Source: Bradyrhizobium sacchari
GTDB lineage: Bacteria; Pseudomonadota; Alphaproteobacteria; Rhizobiales; Xanthobacteraceae
DNA: 42,479 bases
Direction: 5' to 3'
Assembly (NCBI RefSeq): GCF_002068095.1
Contig: NZ_LWIG01000007.1
Coordinates: 451,717 to 494,195 of the forward strand
In this document: one piece after another, positions 8,526 through 16,935 of the stretch
Layout: the number at the start of each line of letters is the position of its first letter
Numbering within the stretch: position 1 is the first letter of the stretch
Translations under genes and position numbers: made by a program
The notes under the pieces: generated by a model
What the model saw: only the letters and a program-made list of their open reading frames with translations
Database searches by the model: none
Told to the model about the DNA's origin: nothing

Positions 8526-9143
8526 ATGAACATCGCCACGACACGAGGGACGACCAGCCGCGCGATGTCCCTCCCGAACATCCTGACCTATGGCCGGATC
8601 GCCGCGATCCCGGTCGTGGTGGGATGCATCTATGCGCAGTCGATCCTGGATCAGCCGCTCTGGCTGCGCTGGGTCGCGGTCGCCATTTTCATCGCAGCAG
8701 CAGTCACCGATTACCTCGACGGCTACTACGCACGGATCTGGAATCAGCAATCGGCCTTCGGCCGGATGCTCGACCCGATCGCCGACAAGCTGCTGGTCGC
8801 CTCGTGCCTCCTGATGCTGGCCGCCGACGGTATCATCCACGGCTGGTCGCTGTGGGCCGCCATCGTGATCCTGTGCCGCGAGATCCTGGTCTCGGGCCTG
8901 CGCGAATACCTTGCCGCGCTGCGCGTCAGCGTGCCCGTGACCAAGCTTGCGAAGTGGAAGACCACGGTCCAGCTGGTTGCGATCGGCTTCCTGCTCGCAG
9001 GTCCCGCCGGCGACGAGGTGGTGCCCGTCGTTACGATGATCGGACTGGCGCTGCTGTGGGCCTCGGCGATCCTCACCATGTACACCGGCTACGATTATTT
9101 CCGCTCCGGCATCCATCACCTCATCAAGGAGGATGAGGTATGA
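8526..9143 (+). CDS. pgsA: CDP-diacylglycerol-glycerol-3-phosphate 3-phosphatidyltransferase
   Basis: Makes phosphatidylglycerophosphate, the committed step to phosphatidylglycerol and cardiolipin, in the inner membrane. The CDP-alcohol phosphotransferase signature is exact: DGYYAR, eight residues, G, three, D, three, D (DYLDGYYAR ... FGRMLDPIADK). Several hydrophobic segments follow. The ATG at 8526 has an AGGA just upstream; a later ATG at 8565 (MSLPNILTYGR) would give the shorter classic start. The stop overlaps the moaD start by four bases (ATGA), so translation is probably coupled. Confidence 0.94.
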   Translation: MNIATTRGTTSRAMSLPNILTYGRIAAIPVVVGCIYAQSILDQPLWLRWVAVAIFIAAAVTDYLDGYYARIWNQQSAFGRMLDPIADKLLVASCLLMLAADGIIHGWSLWAAIVILCREILVSGLREYLAALRVSVPVTKLAKWKTTVQLVAIGFLLAGPAGDEVVPVVTMIGLALLWASAILTMYTGYDYFRSGIHHLIKEDEV

Positions 9144-9391
9144 AGGTGAAGTATTTTGCCTGGGTACGCGAGCGCGTCGGCAAGGCCGAGGAGACCATCG
9201 AGCCGCCGGCGACCGTGCGCACCGTGGAGGAGCTGATCGCCTGGCTGTCCGGCCGGAGCGAAGCCTATGCCTATGCGTTCGAGAAGCCGAAGGTGATCCG
9301 CGCCGCGATCGACCACGCCCATGTCAAGTCGGACGCCGCCATCGCGGGCGCCCGCGAGATCGCGTTCTTCCCGCCGATGACCGGCGGCTAA
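9140..9391 (+). CDS. moaD: Molybdopterin synthase sulfur-carrier subunit MoaD
   Basis: Small ubiquitin-like protein of 83 residues that carries the thiocarboxylate sulfur used to build the molybdopterin dithiolene. It ends FFPPMTGG; the C-terminal Gly-Gly is the functional hallmark. The fold begins MKVKYFAWVRERVGKAEE, typical of MoaD. It overlaps pgsA by four bases and is followed three bases later by moaE, its partner subunit. Confidence 0.95.
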   Translation: MKVKYFAWVRERVGKAEETIEPPATVRTVEELIAWLSGRSEAYAYAFEKPKVIRAAIDHAHVKSDAAIAGAREIAFFPPMTGG

Positions 9392-9394
9392 GCC

Positions 9395-9862
9395 ATGACC
9401 TGCCCCGTCACCATCCGCATCCAGGAAGACGATTTCGACATCGCGCGCGAGATCGCGGTCCTGACCAGGAGCCGAACCGACATCGGCGCGGTGGTGAGCT
9501 TCTCCGGCATCTGCCGCGCCGACGACGACAGCGCCAAGGTCGCCGCGCTCACGCTCGAGCACTATCCCGGCATGGCCGAGGAAGAGATCAGGCGTCATGC
9601 CGACGAGGCCGTTTCGCGCTGGCCGCTCAACGGCATCACGGTGATCCACCGAGTCGGGCGCTTCATGCCCGGCCAGAACATCGTGCTGGTGCTGACCGCC
9701 TCGCAGCACCGCCAAGCCGCATTCCAGGCCGCCGAGTTCCTGATGGACTACCTCAAGACCAGCGCCCCGTTCTGGAAGAAGGAAGAGAGCGCCACCGGCA
9801 CCGGCTGGGTCGAGGCCCACGCCCGTGACGACGAGGCCGCCGCACGCTGGACCAAATCCTGA
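9395..9862 (+). CDS. moaE: Molybdopterin synthase catalytic subunit MoaE
   Basis: Large subunit of molybdopterin synthase (155 residues), which converts precursor Z (cPMP) to molybdopterin with MoaD. Diagnostic segments are present: VVSFSGICRADD, LTLEHYPGMAEEEI, VIHRVGRFMPGQNIVLV, and the lysine-rich active-site segment LKTSAPFWKKE. Family length is normal. It lies directly after moaD, and its TGA overlaps the next ATG by one base. The host should therefore make molybdenum enzymes. Confidence 0.95.
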   Translation: MTCPVTIRIQEDDFDIAREIAVLTRSRTDIGAVVSFSGICRADDDSAKVAALTLEHYPGMAEEEIRRHADEAVSRWPLNGITVIHRVGRFMPGQNIVLVLTASQHRQAAFQAAEFLMDYLKTSAPFWKKEESATGTGWVEAHARDDEAAARWTKS

Positions 9863-10821
9863 TGGCAAAAGCATCCAAAAAGACCGCGCGCGGCCGCGCC
9901 GCGCCGAAGCTTGCGAAAGTCGGTCCTGGCGAGCTTGTCACGCTGCTCGACTTCGTCCGCTATGCGGTCAGCCGCTTCGTTGAAGCAAAGCTCGCCTTTG
10001 CGCATGGCACGACCGACCCGGTCGCGGAAGCCGTTTTCCTGGTCTCTGAGGCGCTGCATCTCACGCCCGACCAGTTCGAAGGCTTTGCCCACGCGCGCGT
10101 CACGGCAGCGGAAGGCAAGAGCATCCTCGATCTCATCCATCAGCGGGTCACGACGCGCAAACCGGCCGCCTATCTGGTCAACAAGGTCTACATGCGCGGC
10201 CTGCCCTTCTATGTCGACGAACGTGTCATCGTTCCGCGCTCCTTCATCGGCGAGCTGCTGGATTCGCATTTCGGGGGCGAAGAAGGTGCCGGCGCGCTGA
10301 TCGACGATCCCACCGCCGTCGGACGCGTGCTCGACCTCTGCACGGGCTCGGGATGCCTCGCGATCCTCGCCGCGCATCACTTCCCGAACGCTGCGGTCGA
10401 TGCCGTAGATATCTCCAAGGGCGCGATCGAGGTCGCCGCGCGCAATGTCGCGGACTACGGGCTCGATGAGCGAATCACGCTGCATCGCGGCGATCTGTTC
10501 GCCCCGCTTGGCGACGCGCGATACGACCTGATCATCTCCAATCCGCCTTACGTCGACGCCGAAGGCATGGCGGCATTGCCGCCGGAATGCCGGGCCGAGC
10601 CGAAACTCGCTTTCGATGGCGGCGCAGATGGTCTCGACGTGGTGCGGAAGATCCTGCGCGATGCGCCCGATCACCTCACGCTGGATGGTGGGCTGATCTG
10701 CGAGATCGGCCGCGGCCGCGAGCTGGTCGACGAGGCCTTTCCGGAACTGCCGCTGCTGTGGCTCGACACCGAAGACTCCGAGGGCGAGGTGTTCTGGATC
10801 GCGGCAGCCGATCTCGGCTGA
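9862..10821 (+). CDS. prmB: 50S ribosomal protein L3 N5-glutamine methyltransferase PrmB
   Basis: SAM-dependent enzyme that methylates a glutamine of ribosomal protein L3. The 319-residue product has SAM motif I VLDLCTGSGCLAI (about residues 155-167), VDAVDISKGAIEVA, and the glutamine-methyltransferase motif SNPPYVD (NPPY about 227-230). Conservation of VPRSFIGELLD before the catalytic domain separates PrmB from PrmC. It begins on the last base of moaE, so it belongs to the pgsA-moaDE transcript even though its function is unrelated. Confidence 0.92.
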   Translation: MAKASKKTARGRAAPKLAKVGPGELVTLLDFVRYAVSRFVEAKLAFAHGTTDPVAEAVFLVSEALHLTPDQFEGFAHARVTAAEGKSILDLIHQRVTTRKPAAYLVNKVYMRGLPFYVDERVIVPRSFIGELLDSHFGGEEGAGALIDDPTAVGRVLDLCTGSGCLAILAAHHFPNAAVDAVDISKGAIEVAARNVADYGLDERITLHRGDLFAPLGDARYDLIISNPPYVDAEGMAALPPECRAEPKLAFDGGADGLDVVRKILRDAPDHLTLDGGLICEIGRGRELVDEAFPELPLLWLDTEDSEGEVFWIAAADLG

Positions 10822-10911
10822 TCCGTCACGGCAACGGCGCTGCGCGCGGAACAAGTCAAATTCCGCCACGTTCATCCCCCGACGAATGTCTCGCTCTCGG
10901 AGGGTGTCCGT

Positions 10912-11499
10912 ATGCTCGCGCCATCGGGTGAATTGCTGCGCGCCGGCATGGCGCTCAAGCTCAACCACGTCAAACGCGCCGCGCGATCCTATCTGCGCGA
11001 CCAGACCAGCCACGCCACCGGCAAGGTGACCTCCTACGCGGTGGCCGGCGGGCTGTTCGCGGTCGCGGGCCTGTTCATTGTCGCAGCCTTCTTTGTCGGG
11101 CTGATCGCCCTGTACCGCTGGATCGCGATCCACTACGGGCAATTCTGGGGCTTTGGCGCCGTCGGCACAGTGCTGCTGGTGCTGGCTGCGGTCTGTGCCG
11201 GGGTGGCGATCGCGCAGATGAAACGCAAGCCCAAGCCGATCGTGCCGCTCGCAAGCCGTCTGCGCGTGGCGGTCGCAACGCCCCGGATCCCGCGCGGAAC
11301 GGTCAAGCAGGCGGTTAAGGAGGTGGCGACGACGATCCCCCTCGCGCCCCTCGCGCCAGGCGAACGCGGCCATGGCAACCGGACCTGGCCGGTTCGCACC
11401 AACCGGCCCGTGCAGCTTGGCCTGATGCTCGCAGCGGTCGGGCTGCTGGGCGTGACAGCGGCGCGCCGGCGACGCCACGGGCAACGGTCGGAGACGTGA
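10912..11499 (+). CDS. Holin-X-like two-helix membrane protein
   Basis: A 195-residue inner-membrane protein with an amphipathic start, two adjacent hydrophobic helices (about residues 43-67 and 80-103), a basic linker (MKRKPKPIV) and a final hydrophobic stretch near the C-terminus (LGLMLAAVGLLGV) ending in RRRRHG. This matches proteins annotated as phage holin family / actinobacterial Holin-X superfamily. That name is by fold only; no lysis role is implied. It has a good GGAGGG ribosome site and is separated by one base from a YihY-type gene, so they probably form a pair. Confidence 0.6.
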   Translation: MLAPSGELLRAGMALKLNHVKRAARSYLRDQTSHATGKVTSYAVAGGLFAVAGLFIVAAFFVGLIALYRWIAIHYGQFWGFGAVGTVLLVLAAVCAGVAIAQMKRKPKPIVPLASRLRVAVATPRIPRGTVKQAVKEVATTIPLAPLAPGERGHGNRTWPVRTNRPVQLGLMLAAVGLLGVTAARRRRHGQRSET

Positions 11500-11500
11500 C

Positions 11501-12631
11501 ATGCTGATGCGGCGCTCCGAGCCAATCGACAGCTGGCTCCTGATGGCGGCGACGGCCGTCTTCGTGCTCTCGGCAGAGCGCTACTTCCAGGACTCCGGCC
11601 TGATCCGGCCGGGACCTCCACCAGACCACCGTAAACAAGAGGCGAATTCACCGGAAACCCACCCCGCGAGCGCAGCGGTGCAGCCCGGCCGCGGGCGTCA
11701 TGCGAAGAGCCCGTTCGCGATCCCTTGGGCGGGGTGGAAAGATATTTTGTGGCGTACCTACCAGCGCATCGACGAGGATCGCCTACTCGCCACAGCAGGC
11801 GGCGTCGTGTTCTTCGGGCTGCTCGCAATCTTCCCGGCTGTCACCGCACTCGTGTCCTCCTACGCTCTGTTCGCCGATCCCTCCACGATCAGCGCCAACC
11901 TGCGGTCGTTAGCGACCATGCTGCCGGAGGGTTCATTCCAGATCGTGGAGGAACAGGTCGGACGTGTTGTCTCGCACGGCAATGCAACGCTCGGCGTCAC
12001 CTTCCTGGTCGGCCTCGTTCTCGCGATCTGGAGCGCCAATGCCGGCGTCAAATCCATCATCGACGCCCTCAACGTCGCCTATGAGGAACGCGAGAAGCGC
12101 AGCTTCATCCGGCTGAACCTGGTGTCGCTGGCCTTCACGGTGGGCGGCATCGTGGCGCTGCTGTTGATGGTGGGCGCCGTCGTCGCCTTCCCGCTCGCGC
12201 TCAACCATCTCGGCATGGCGCCTGAAAGCAAGCTGATCGTGGCGCTGGCGCGATGGCCGCTGCTGTTCCTCATTCTGCTGGCGGCGCTCGCCATCCTCTA
12301 CCGCTTCGGGCCCAGCCGCGATGCGCCGCGCTGGGAATGGCTGAGCGTCGGTGCGGTGACGGCCGCCATTCTCTGGATCGCCGGCTCGTCGCTGCTGTCC
12401 TGGTATCTCTCGTCCTTCGCCAACTACAACGCGACCTATGGCTCGCTCGGCGCGGCAATCGGCCTGATGATGTGGATGTGGATGTCCGCGATCGTCATCA
12501 TGTTCGGCGCCGAGTTGAACTCGGAGATCGAGCGGCAGACGCTGCGGGACACGACCACCGGTCGCCCCAAGCCGCTCGGCAGCCGCGAGGCCGTCTCAGC
12601 CGACACGGTCGGCGCCAGTGCGCCATCTTGA
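11501..12631 (+). CDS. YihY/BrkB-family inner-membrane protein
   Basis: Integral membrane protein of 376 residues. A variable N-terminal part (about 90 residues with one hydrophobic segment) precedes the YihY core, which starts WRTYQRIDEDRLLATAGGVVFFGLLAIFPAVTALVSSYALF and has six predicted helices. The motif NATYGSLGAAIGLMMWMWMSAIVIMFGAELN near the end is highly typical. The family was once misnamed ribonuclease BN; its transport function is unproven. The gene begins one base after the Holin-X-like gene. The C-terminal tail (last 40 residues) is hydrophilic. Confidence 0.88.
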   Translation: MLMRRSEPIDSWLLMAATAVFVLSAERYFQDSGLIRPGPPPDHRKQEANSPETHPASAAVQPGRGRHAKSPFAIPWAGWKDILWRTYQRIDEDRLLATAGGVVFFGLLAIFPAVTALVSSYALFADPSTISANLRSLATMLPEGSFQIVEEQVGRVVSHGNATLGVTFLVGLVLAIWSANAGVKSIIDALNVAYEEREKRSFIRLNLVSLAFTVGGIVALLLMVGAVVAFPLALNHLGMAPESKLIVALARWPLLFLILLAALAILYRFGPSRDAPRWEWLSVGAVTAAILWIAGSSLLSWYLSSFANYNATYGSLGAAIGLMMWMWMSAIVIMFGAELNSEIERQTLRDTTTGRPKPLGSREAVSADTVGASAPS

Positions 12632-12685
12632 TCGGTCGCGGTCAGGCCGGGAACCGGCCCGACCGCATCTCGACGGTATCAGCGC

Positions 12686-12774
12686 CTAAAGCGCGATGAG
12701 ATTGAGATGAATCATCATCGCGCTTCAGGTCGTTGTCTAGGCATGATCTTTCCGGAAAACCGCTTCATCATGCT
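12686..12774. repeat. Intergenic palindromic repeat, family C
   Basis: Starts with a hairpin made of gcgcgatga (12691-12699) and tcatcgcgc (12715-12723) and continues through gcatgatctttccggaaaac to cgcttcatcatgct. I recognise this as a very common dispersed Rhizobiales/Bradyrhizobium element. Its right end overlaps the stop codon (tca at 12768-12770, minus strand) of the methyltransferase gene. Confidence 0.75.
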
Positions 12775-13607
12775 TTGGTGATCACGGCTTCCAGATATTC
12801 GCTGTGCACGATGATCGTGCCGTCATCGGCGTGGTTGAACTCACCGAGCAGCGCCAGCAGATCACGCTTCAGCGCTGCCCGGCCGGTCTCGTCGAGCGCG
12901 GCAAACGCCTTCAGCGTCGGCCCGTAAAAGGTCTTGAAGATTTCGAGCCAATGCTCCGGCGAGCGATAACGGAACACGAACATGCGCGGCTCGGCGGCGA
13001 TCTCGGAGGCCTGGCTTGCGAACATCTCTTCCAGTCGCGCCCGCGTGCCCCACAATGCCGGCGACTTCACGCCGACCGGCGGCGGCAGATGCTTGCCGAT
13101 GGTCTTGAACAACTGGCCGATGAAGCCCTGCGGCGTCCAGTTGGCGAGGCCGATCTTGCCGCCGGACCTGCAAACCCGCGCGAGTTCGGAGGCCGCCTTG
13201 TCCTGATCCGGCGTGAACATCACGCCGAAGGTCGAGAGCACGACGTCATAGCTGGCGTCGGCAAACGGCAGCGCCTCGGCATCCGCCTCGCGGAATTCGA
13301 TCATCAGGTGTTCCGCCGCCGCGCGCTCACGCCCGCGCTTGAGCAGCGCCGGCACGTAATCGGTGGATGTGACGTCGCACCAGCGCCGCGCCGCGGCCAG
13401 CGTCGCATTGCCGTTGCCGGCGGCAACGTCCAGCACCTTGCTGCCGGCGCGTATGTCGAGTGCCTCGCAGAGCTGCTCGCCGACGATCTGCAAGGTGGTG
13501 CCGACGACGGCATAGTCGCCCGACGACCAGGCGCCGTGCTGGCGCTGCTTGACGGCGGCAAGATCAGGTTGGGCTGCGGCTGGCTTGATGGCGGCGGAAG
13601 TCGACAT
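12768..13607 (-). CDS. Class I SAM-dependent methyltransferase
   Basis: A 279-residue methyltransferase of the UbiE/Methyltransf_11 type. SAM motif I is VLDVAAGNGNATLAAA (about residues 59-74), followed by the acidic binding segment EADAEALPFADASYDVVLSTFGVMF. The C-terminal half (about 180-279) is family-specific with no recognised substrate determinants. It stands alone, divergent from the winged-helix/TPR regulator (start at 13729, 121 bases away), which may control it. The substrate is unknown; small-molecule methylation is likely by family. The stop codon lies inside a dispersed repeat, which may have set the present C-terminus. Confidence 0.8.
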   Translation of the reverse strand: MSTSAAIKPAAAQPDLAAVKQRQHGAWSSGDYAVVGTTLQIVGEQLCEALDIRAGSKVLDVAAGNGNATLAAARRWCDVTSTDYVPALLKRGRERAAAEHLMIEFREADAEALPFADASYDVVLSTFGVMFTPDQDKAASELARVCRSGGKIGLANWTPQGFIGQLFKTIGKHLPPPVGVKSPALWGTRARLEEMFASQASEIAAEPRMFVFRYRSPEHWLEIFKTFYGPTLKAFAALDETGRAALKRDLLALLGEFNHADDGTIIVHSEYLEAVITKA

Positions 13608-13728
13608 GGCAATCTCCTGCGGTTGAAAACGCCGGGACGATAGGGCGCATACGGCTCGCTGGCCTTGAGGGCGGCGTTATTTTACGCTGAGAGCGCCTTG
13701 ATTTCCGCACGGGAGCCGAGGGGGAATT

Positions 13729-15291
13729 GTGACGTTTCAGTTCGAGGATTTCCTGCTCGACCCCGAGCGCCGCGAATTGCGGCACGCGGACACGCTCGTC
13801 GCACTCGAACCACAAGTGTTCGATCTCCTGACCTACCTCGTCCGCAACCGCGAACGCGTCGTGACGCGGGACAATCTGCTCGATGCGATCTGGAACGGCC
13901 GCGTCGTCTCGGAATCGACACTGACCAGCCGGATCAACGCGGCGCGCCGCGCGGTCGACGACAATGGCGAGGAGCAGCGGCTGATCCGCACCGTCGCGCG
14001 CAAGGGGGTGCGGTTCGTCGGCGCAGTGACCGAGCTCGCCGGCGCCGCCGGACCAGCCGGGACCGAGAAGCCGCCCGCGCCGCAGCTTGCGGGCCTGCCG
14101 CTGCCCGATCGCCCCGCGATCGCGGTGCTGCCCTTCACCAACATGAGCGGCGAGGCTGGGCAGGATTATTTCTCCGACGGCATCAGCGAGGACATCATCA
14201 CCGCGCTGTCGAAGTTGCGCTGGTTCTTCGTCATCGCGCGCAACTCCTCCTTCATCTACAAGGGCCGCACGGTTCATTTGCGGCAAGTCGCGGAGGAACT
14301 CGGCGTGCGCTACGTCGTCGAGGGCAGCGTCCGCAAGGATGGCGAGCGCGTCCGCATCACGGCGCAGCTCAACGACGTCGCCACCGGCAGCCATCTCTGG
14401 GCCGAACGCTACGACCGCGAGCTCGCCGACGTCTTCGCCGTCCAGGACGAGATCACCGAGGCGATCGTCGCCGCGATCGAGCCGCAGCTCTATGCCGCGG
14501 AGAATTTTCGTGCCCAGCGCAAGCCGCCCGACAGCATGGACGCCTGGGACCTCGTCATGCGCGCGCTCTCGCACTATTGGCGGGTGACGCGGCAGGATCA
14601 CGTGGTCGCCCAGGCCCTGCTCGAGAAGGCCATCGCACTCGACCCCGCCTACGGCAAGGCGCTCGGCCTGCTCGGCACCAGCTATATGTTCACCGCGCAT
14701 ATGGGCTGGATGGACATGGCCGTCGCGATACCCGCCGCCGAGCGGGCAGCGCGCGCCGCGATCCGCGCCGACGACGAGGACGCCTGGGCCCACAACGCGC
14801 TCGGCCACGTCCATCTGTTCGCGCGACGGTTCGAGGACTCGCTGGCCGAGTTCGAGACGGCGCTGCGGCTCAATCCGAACTTCGCGCTGGCACAGGGCTA
14901 TCATGGCCTGGCGCTCGGCTATTGCGGCCGCTGGCGGGATGCCGACGAGGCGGCGCGGCGGGCGATCCGCCTCAGCCCGCGCGACCCCTATGCCCCCGTC
15001 TATTTCGGCATCGCCGCCTATGCGCGGTTCCTCGGCGGCGACGACGAAGAGGCCATCCGCCTGGCGCAGGAAGCCTTGCGCCAGCGCAGTGACTTCGTTG
15101 GGGCGCACCGCGTCCTGACCGCGGCCGCCGGCATGGCCGGACATCGCGAGATGGCCGCCGCGGCCTTGAAGGAACTGCGCCGGGCCCAGCCGAACGTCTC
15201 GCTCGCCTGGATCGCCGAGTTCATGCCGATCAAGCTCGCCGGTGACCGCGAGCGCTACCTCGAAGGCTTTCGCCGGGCTGGCCTCACTTGA
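13729..15291 (+). CDS. Winged-helix / TolB-N-like / TPR transcriptional regulator
   Basis: A 520-residue protein with three parts. Residues 1-95 form an OmpR/CadC-type winged helix (VTFQFEDFLLDPERRELR ... TRDNLLDAIWNGRVVSESTLTSRINAARRAV ... RTVARKGVRFVG). Residues 120-250 resemble the TolB-N / adenylate-cyclase-associated domain (IAVLPFTNMSGEAGQDYFSD, ARNSSFIYKG, VRYVVEGSVRKDGERVRI). Residues 265-500 are TPR-like helices. There is no transmembrane segment, unlike CadC or ToxR. The start is GTG with a GAGGGGGA ribosome site. It is probably a cytoplasmic regulator sensing a protein or small ligand through the TPR part; the target is unknown, and the divergent methyltransferase gene is the nearest candidate. 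Confidence 0.8.
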   Translation: MTFQFEDFLLDPERRELRHADTLVALEPQVFDLLTYLVRNRERVVTRDNLLDAIWNGRVVSESTLTSRINAARRAVDDNGEEQRLIRTVARKGVRFVGAVTELAGAAGPAGTEKPPAPQLAGLPLPDRPAIAVLPFTNMSGEAGQDYFSDGISEDIITALSKLRWFFVIARNSSFIYKGRTVHLRQVAEELGVRYVVEGSVRKDGERVRITAQLNDVATGSHLWAERYDRELADVFAVQDEITEAIVAAIEPQLYAAENFRAQRKPPDSMDAWDLVMRALSHYWRVTRQDHVVAQALLEKAIALDPAYGKALGLLGTSYMFTAHMGWMDMAVAIPAAERAARAAIRADDEDAWAHNALGHVHLFARRFEDSLAEFETALRLNPNFALAQGYHGLALGYCGRWRDADEAARRAIRLSPRDPYAPVYFGIAAYARFLGGDDEEAIRLAQEALRQRSDFVGAHRVLTAAAGMAGHREMAAAALKELRRAQPNVSLAWIAEFMPIKLAGDRERYLEGFRRAGLT

Positions 15292-15432
15292 AGCCCGAAC
15301 AGGCCGCTATCCCCTCGAATCAACAATGATGTTAAGCTCATGCGGCTTGGGGAGCATGAGGCGTGACGGGGTCGCACAGCGGCCCGTGTTTTCCCGGGTG
15401 AGGCTGTCAGCTCTTGAGGCGTAACGCGCGGC

Positions 15433-16920
15433 ATGATTCGCATTTCGACGATCTTCATCGCCATCTGCATGGTTCTGGTCGCGGCTTCGCTCGGCCTTGT
15501 GCTCTACGCGGTCGCCGGCATCAGCGGAACCGAATCCGCGATCGTGGCGCTGACCGCGCTGACCTTCCTGATCCTCTACAATGCGGTGTCGATGCGGCTG
15601 CGCGACCGCAGCGACGTCGGCGGCCAGATCGCTGATCTTTCCCGCGGCACCGCCGACCTCGCCCGCCAGGTGGCCGAATTCGGCCGCCGGCTGGCGGCGA
15701 TGGAGGGGCGCATCGCCTCGTCCAACTCGACCAACTCGGACCGCATCCAGTCGGTGGTCGGCGAGATCAACGAGCTCGGCGGACTGGTCAGGCAGCTCGC
15801 TTCGACCGTGTCGGCTCATGAGGACCTGCTGGCTGGTGCCGCGCCTCAGCCTGCGGCAGCGCCGGCGGCGAGACCGGAGGCGGAAGCGCCGATCGACCTG
15901 ATCGCGCCGTTCGAGGAGCGACAGGCCGCGCCACCGCCGCTTTCCCCCGCGCCTCCGCCTCCCGCGGTGCAGGCGCGGCCGGCCGCACCGGTTCAGCCCC
16001 AAAGCGCCGTTCAAACCGCCAACGGACGCAACCAGACCCAATTGCTGGCGACGCTGCGCAACGCGATCGACGAGAACCGCATCGACATCTTCCTCCAGCC
16101 GATGGTGACGCTGCCGCAGCGCAAGGTGCGGTTCTACGAGGCCGTGACGCGGGTGCGCGACGAGCGCGACCAGCTGATCGCCGCCGAGGAGTTCATCAGC
16201 ATCGCCGAGGCCTCGGGGCTGATCGGGCGCATCGACAACATGGTGATGCTGCGCTGCGTGCAGGTGCTGCGGCGCCTGATGGTGCGCAACAAGGATGTCG
16301 GCGTGTTCTGCAACGTGGCGGCCTCCACGCTCGGCAATTCCACCACCTTTGCGCAATGCCTCGACTTCCTCGAAGCCAACCGGGCGCTGGCGCCGTCGCT
16401 GGTGCTGGAGTTCAAGCAGTCGACCTTCCGCAATCTCGGTCCGGCCGAAACCGAGAACCTTGCCGCGCTCGCCCAGCGCGGCTTCCGCTTCTCGATCGAC
16501 CATGTCACGGACTTGCGGATCGAGCCGCGCGAGCTCGCCGACCGCGGCGTGCGCTTCATCAAGGTACCGGCCACGCTGCTGCTCGACCCCAGGCAGGCCT
16601 CGACCTCCGACATCCATCCGTCCGACCTCTCGGACCTGCTCGGCCGCTTCGGCATCGACCTGATCGCCGAGCGGATCGAGGGCGAGCGCGCCGTGGTCGA
16701 TCTGCTCGACTATGACGTGCGGTTCGGCCAGGGGTTCCTGTTCGCGCCACCCCGGCCATTGCGGCCGGAGGGGGCATCTGCTACCGGCGGGGCCTCGCCG
16801 AACCAGGCGCAGGACACTCAGGGATCCAATGGCTCCGGCACACCAAGCTCAGGCGCGACGTCTTCGGCGCCTCCGCCACAGCGCATCACCGGCAACGCGG
16901 CGCTCGCGCGCCGCATCTGA
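15433..16920 (+). CDS. TipF-like membrane protein with degenerate EAL domain
   Basis: A 495-residue protein with two N-terminal membrane helices (about 5-28 and 35-53), a coiled-coil region (about 62-133), a proline/alanine-rich linker (135-195) and an EAL domain (about 205-435). The catalytic set is eroded: EAL is EAV (236-238), the DDFGxG metal loop is replaced by IDHVTD, and the usual LExTES reads LEFKQS. Asn in FCNVAAS and the late QG (GQGFLF) remain. This layout matches TipF, a c-di-GMP-binding, catalytically inactive flagellar assembly factor of Caulobacter (recalled, not searched). A c-di-GMP receptor in flagellum or envelope assembly is inferred. No other flagellar genes are nearby, apart from a lone CheY about 1 kb downstream. 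Confidence 0.7.
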   Translation: MIRISTIFIAICMVLVAASLGLVLYAVAGISGTESAIVALTALTFLILYNAVSMRLRDRSDVGGQIADLSRGTADLARQVAEFGRRLAAMEGRIASSNSTNSDRIQSVVGEINELGGLVRQLASTVSAHEDLLAGAAPQPAAAPAARPEAEAPIDLIAPFEERQAAPPPLSPAPPPPAVQARPAAPVQPQSAVQTANGRNQTQLLATLRNAIDENRIDIFLQPMVTLPQRKVRFYEAVTRVRDERDQLIAAEEFISIAEASGLIGRIDNMVMLRCVQVLRRLMVRNKDVGVFCNVAASTLGNSTTFAQCLDFLEANRALAPSLVLEFKQSTFRNLGPAETENLAALAQRGFRFSIDHVTDLRIEPRELADRGVRFIKVPATLLLDPRQASTSDIHPSDLSDLLGRFGIDLIAERIEGERAVVDLLDYDVRFGQGFLFAPPRPLRPEGASATGGASPNQAQDTQGSNGSGTPSSGATSSAPPPQRITGNAALARRI

Positions 16921-16935
16921 TCGGCCGCACGCATC

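Noticed and set aside
10912..11499. Prophage remnant suggested by the holin-like product
   Set aside because: No other phage gene nearby, and composition and spacing match the housekeeping neighbours; the holin label is a superfamily name.
9748..11502. 584-codon minus-strand open frame across moaE, prmB and the Holin-X-like gene
   Set aside because: It is antisense to three well-supported genes, with His/Arg/Asp-rich shadow composition and no recognisable domain.
13564..15144. 526-codon minus-strand open frame opposite the winged-helix/TPR regulator
   Set aside because: Shadow of the codon bias of the plus-strand gene; the plus strand has a start, ribosome site and known domains.
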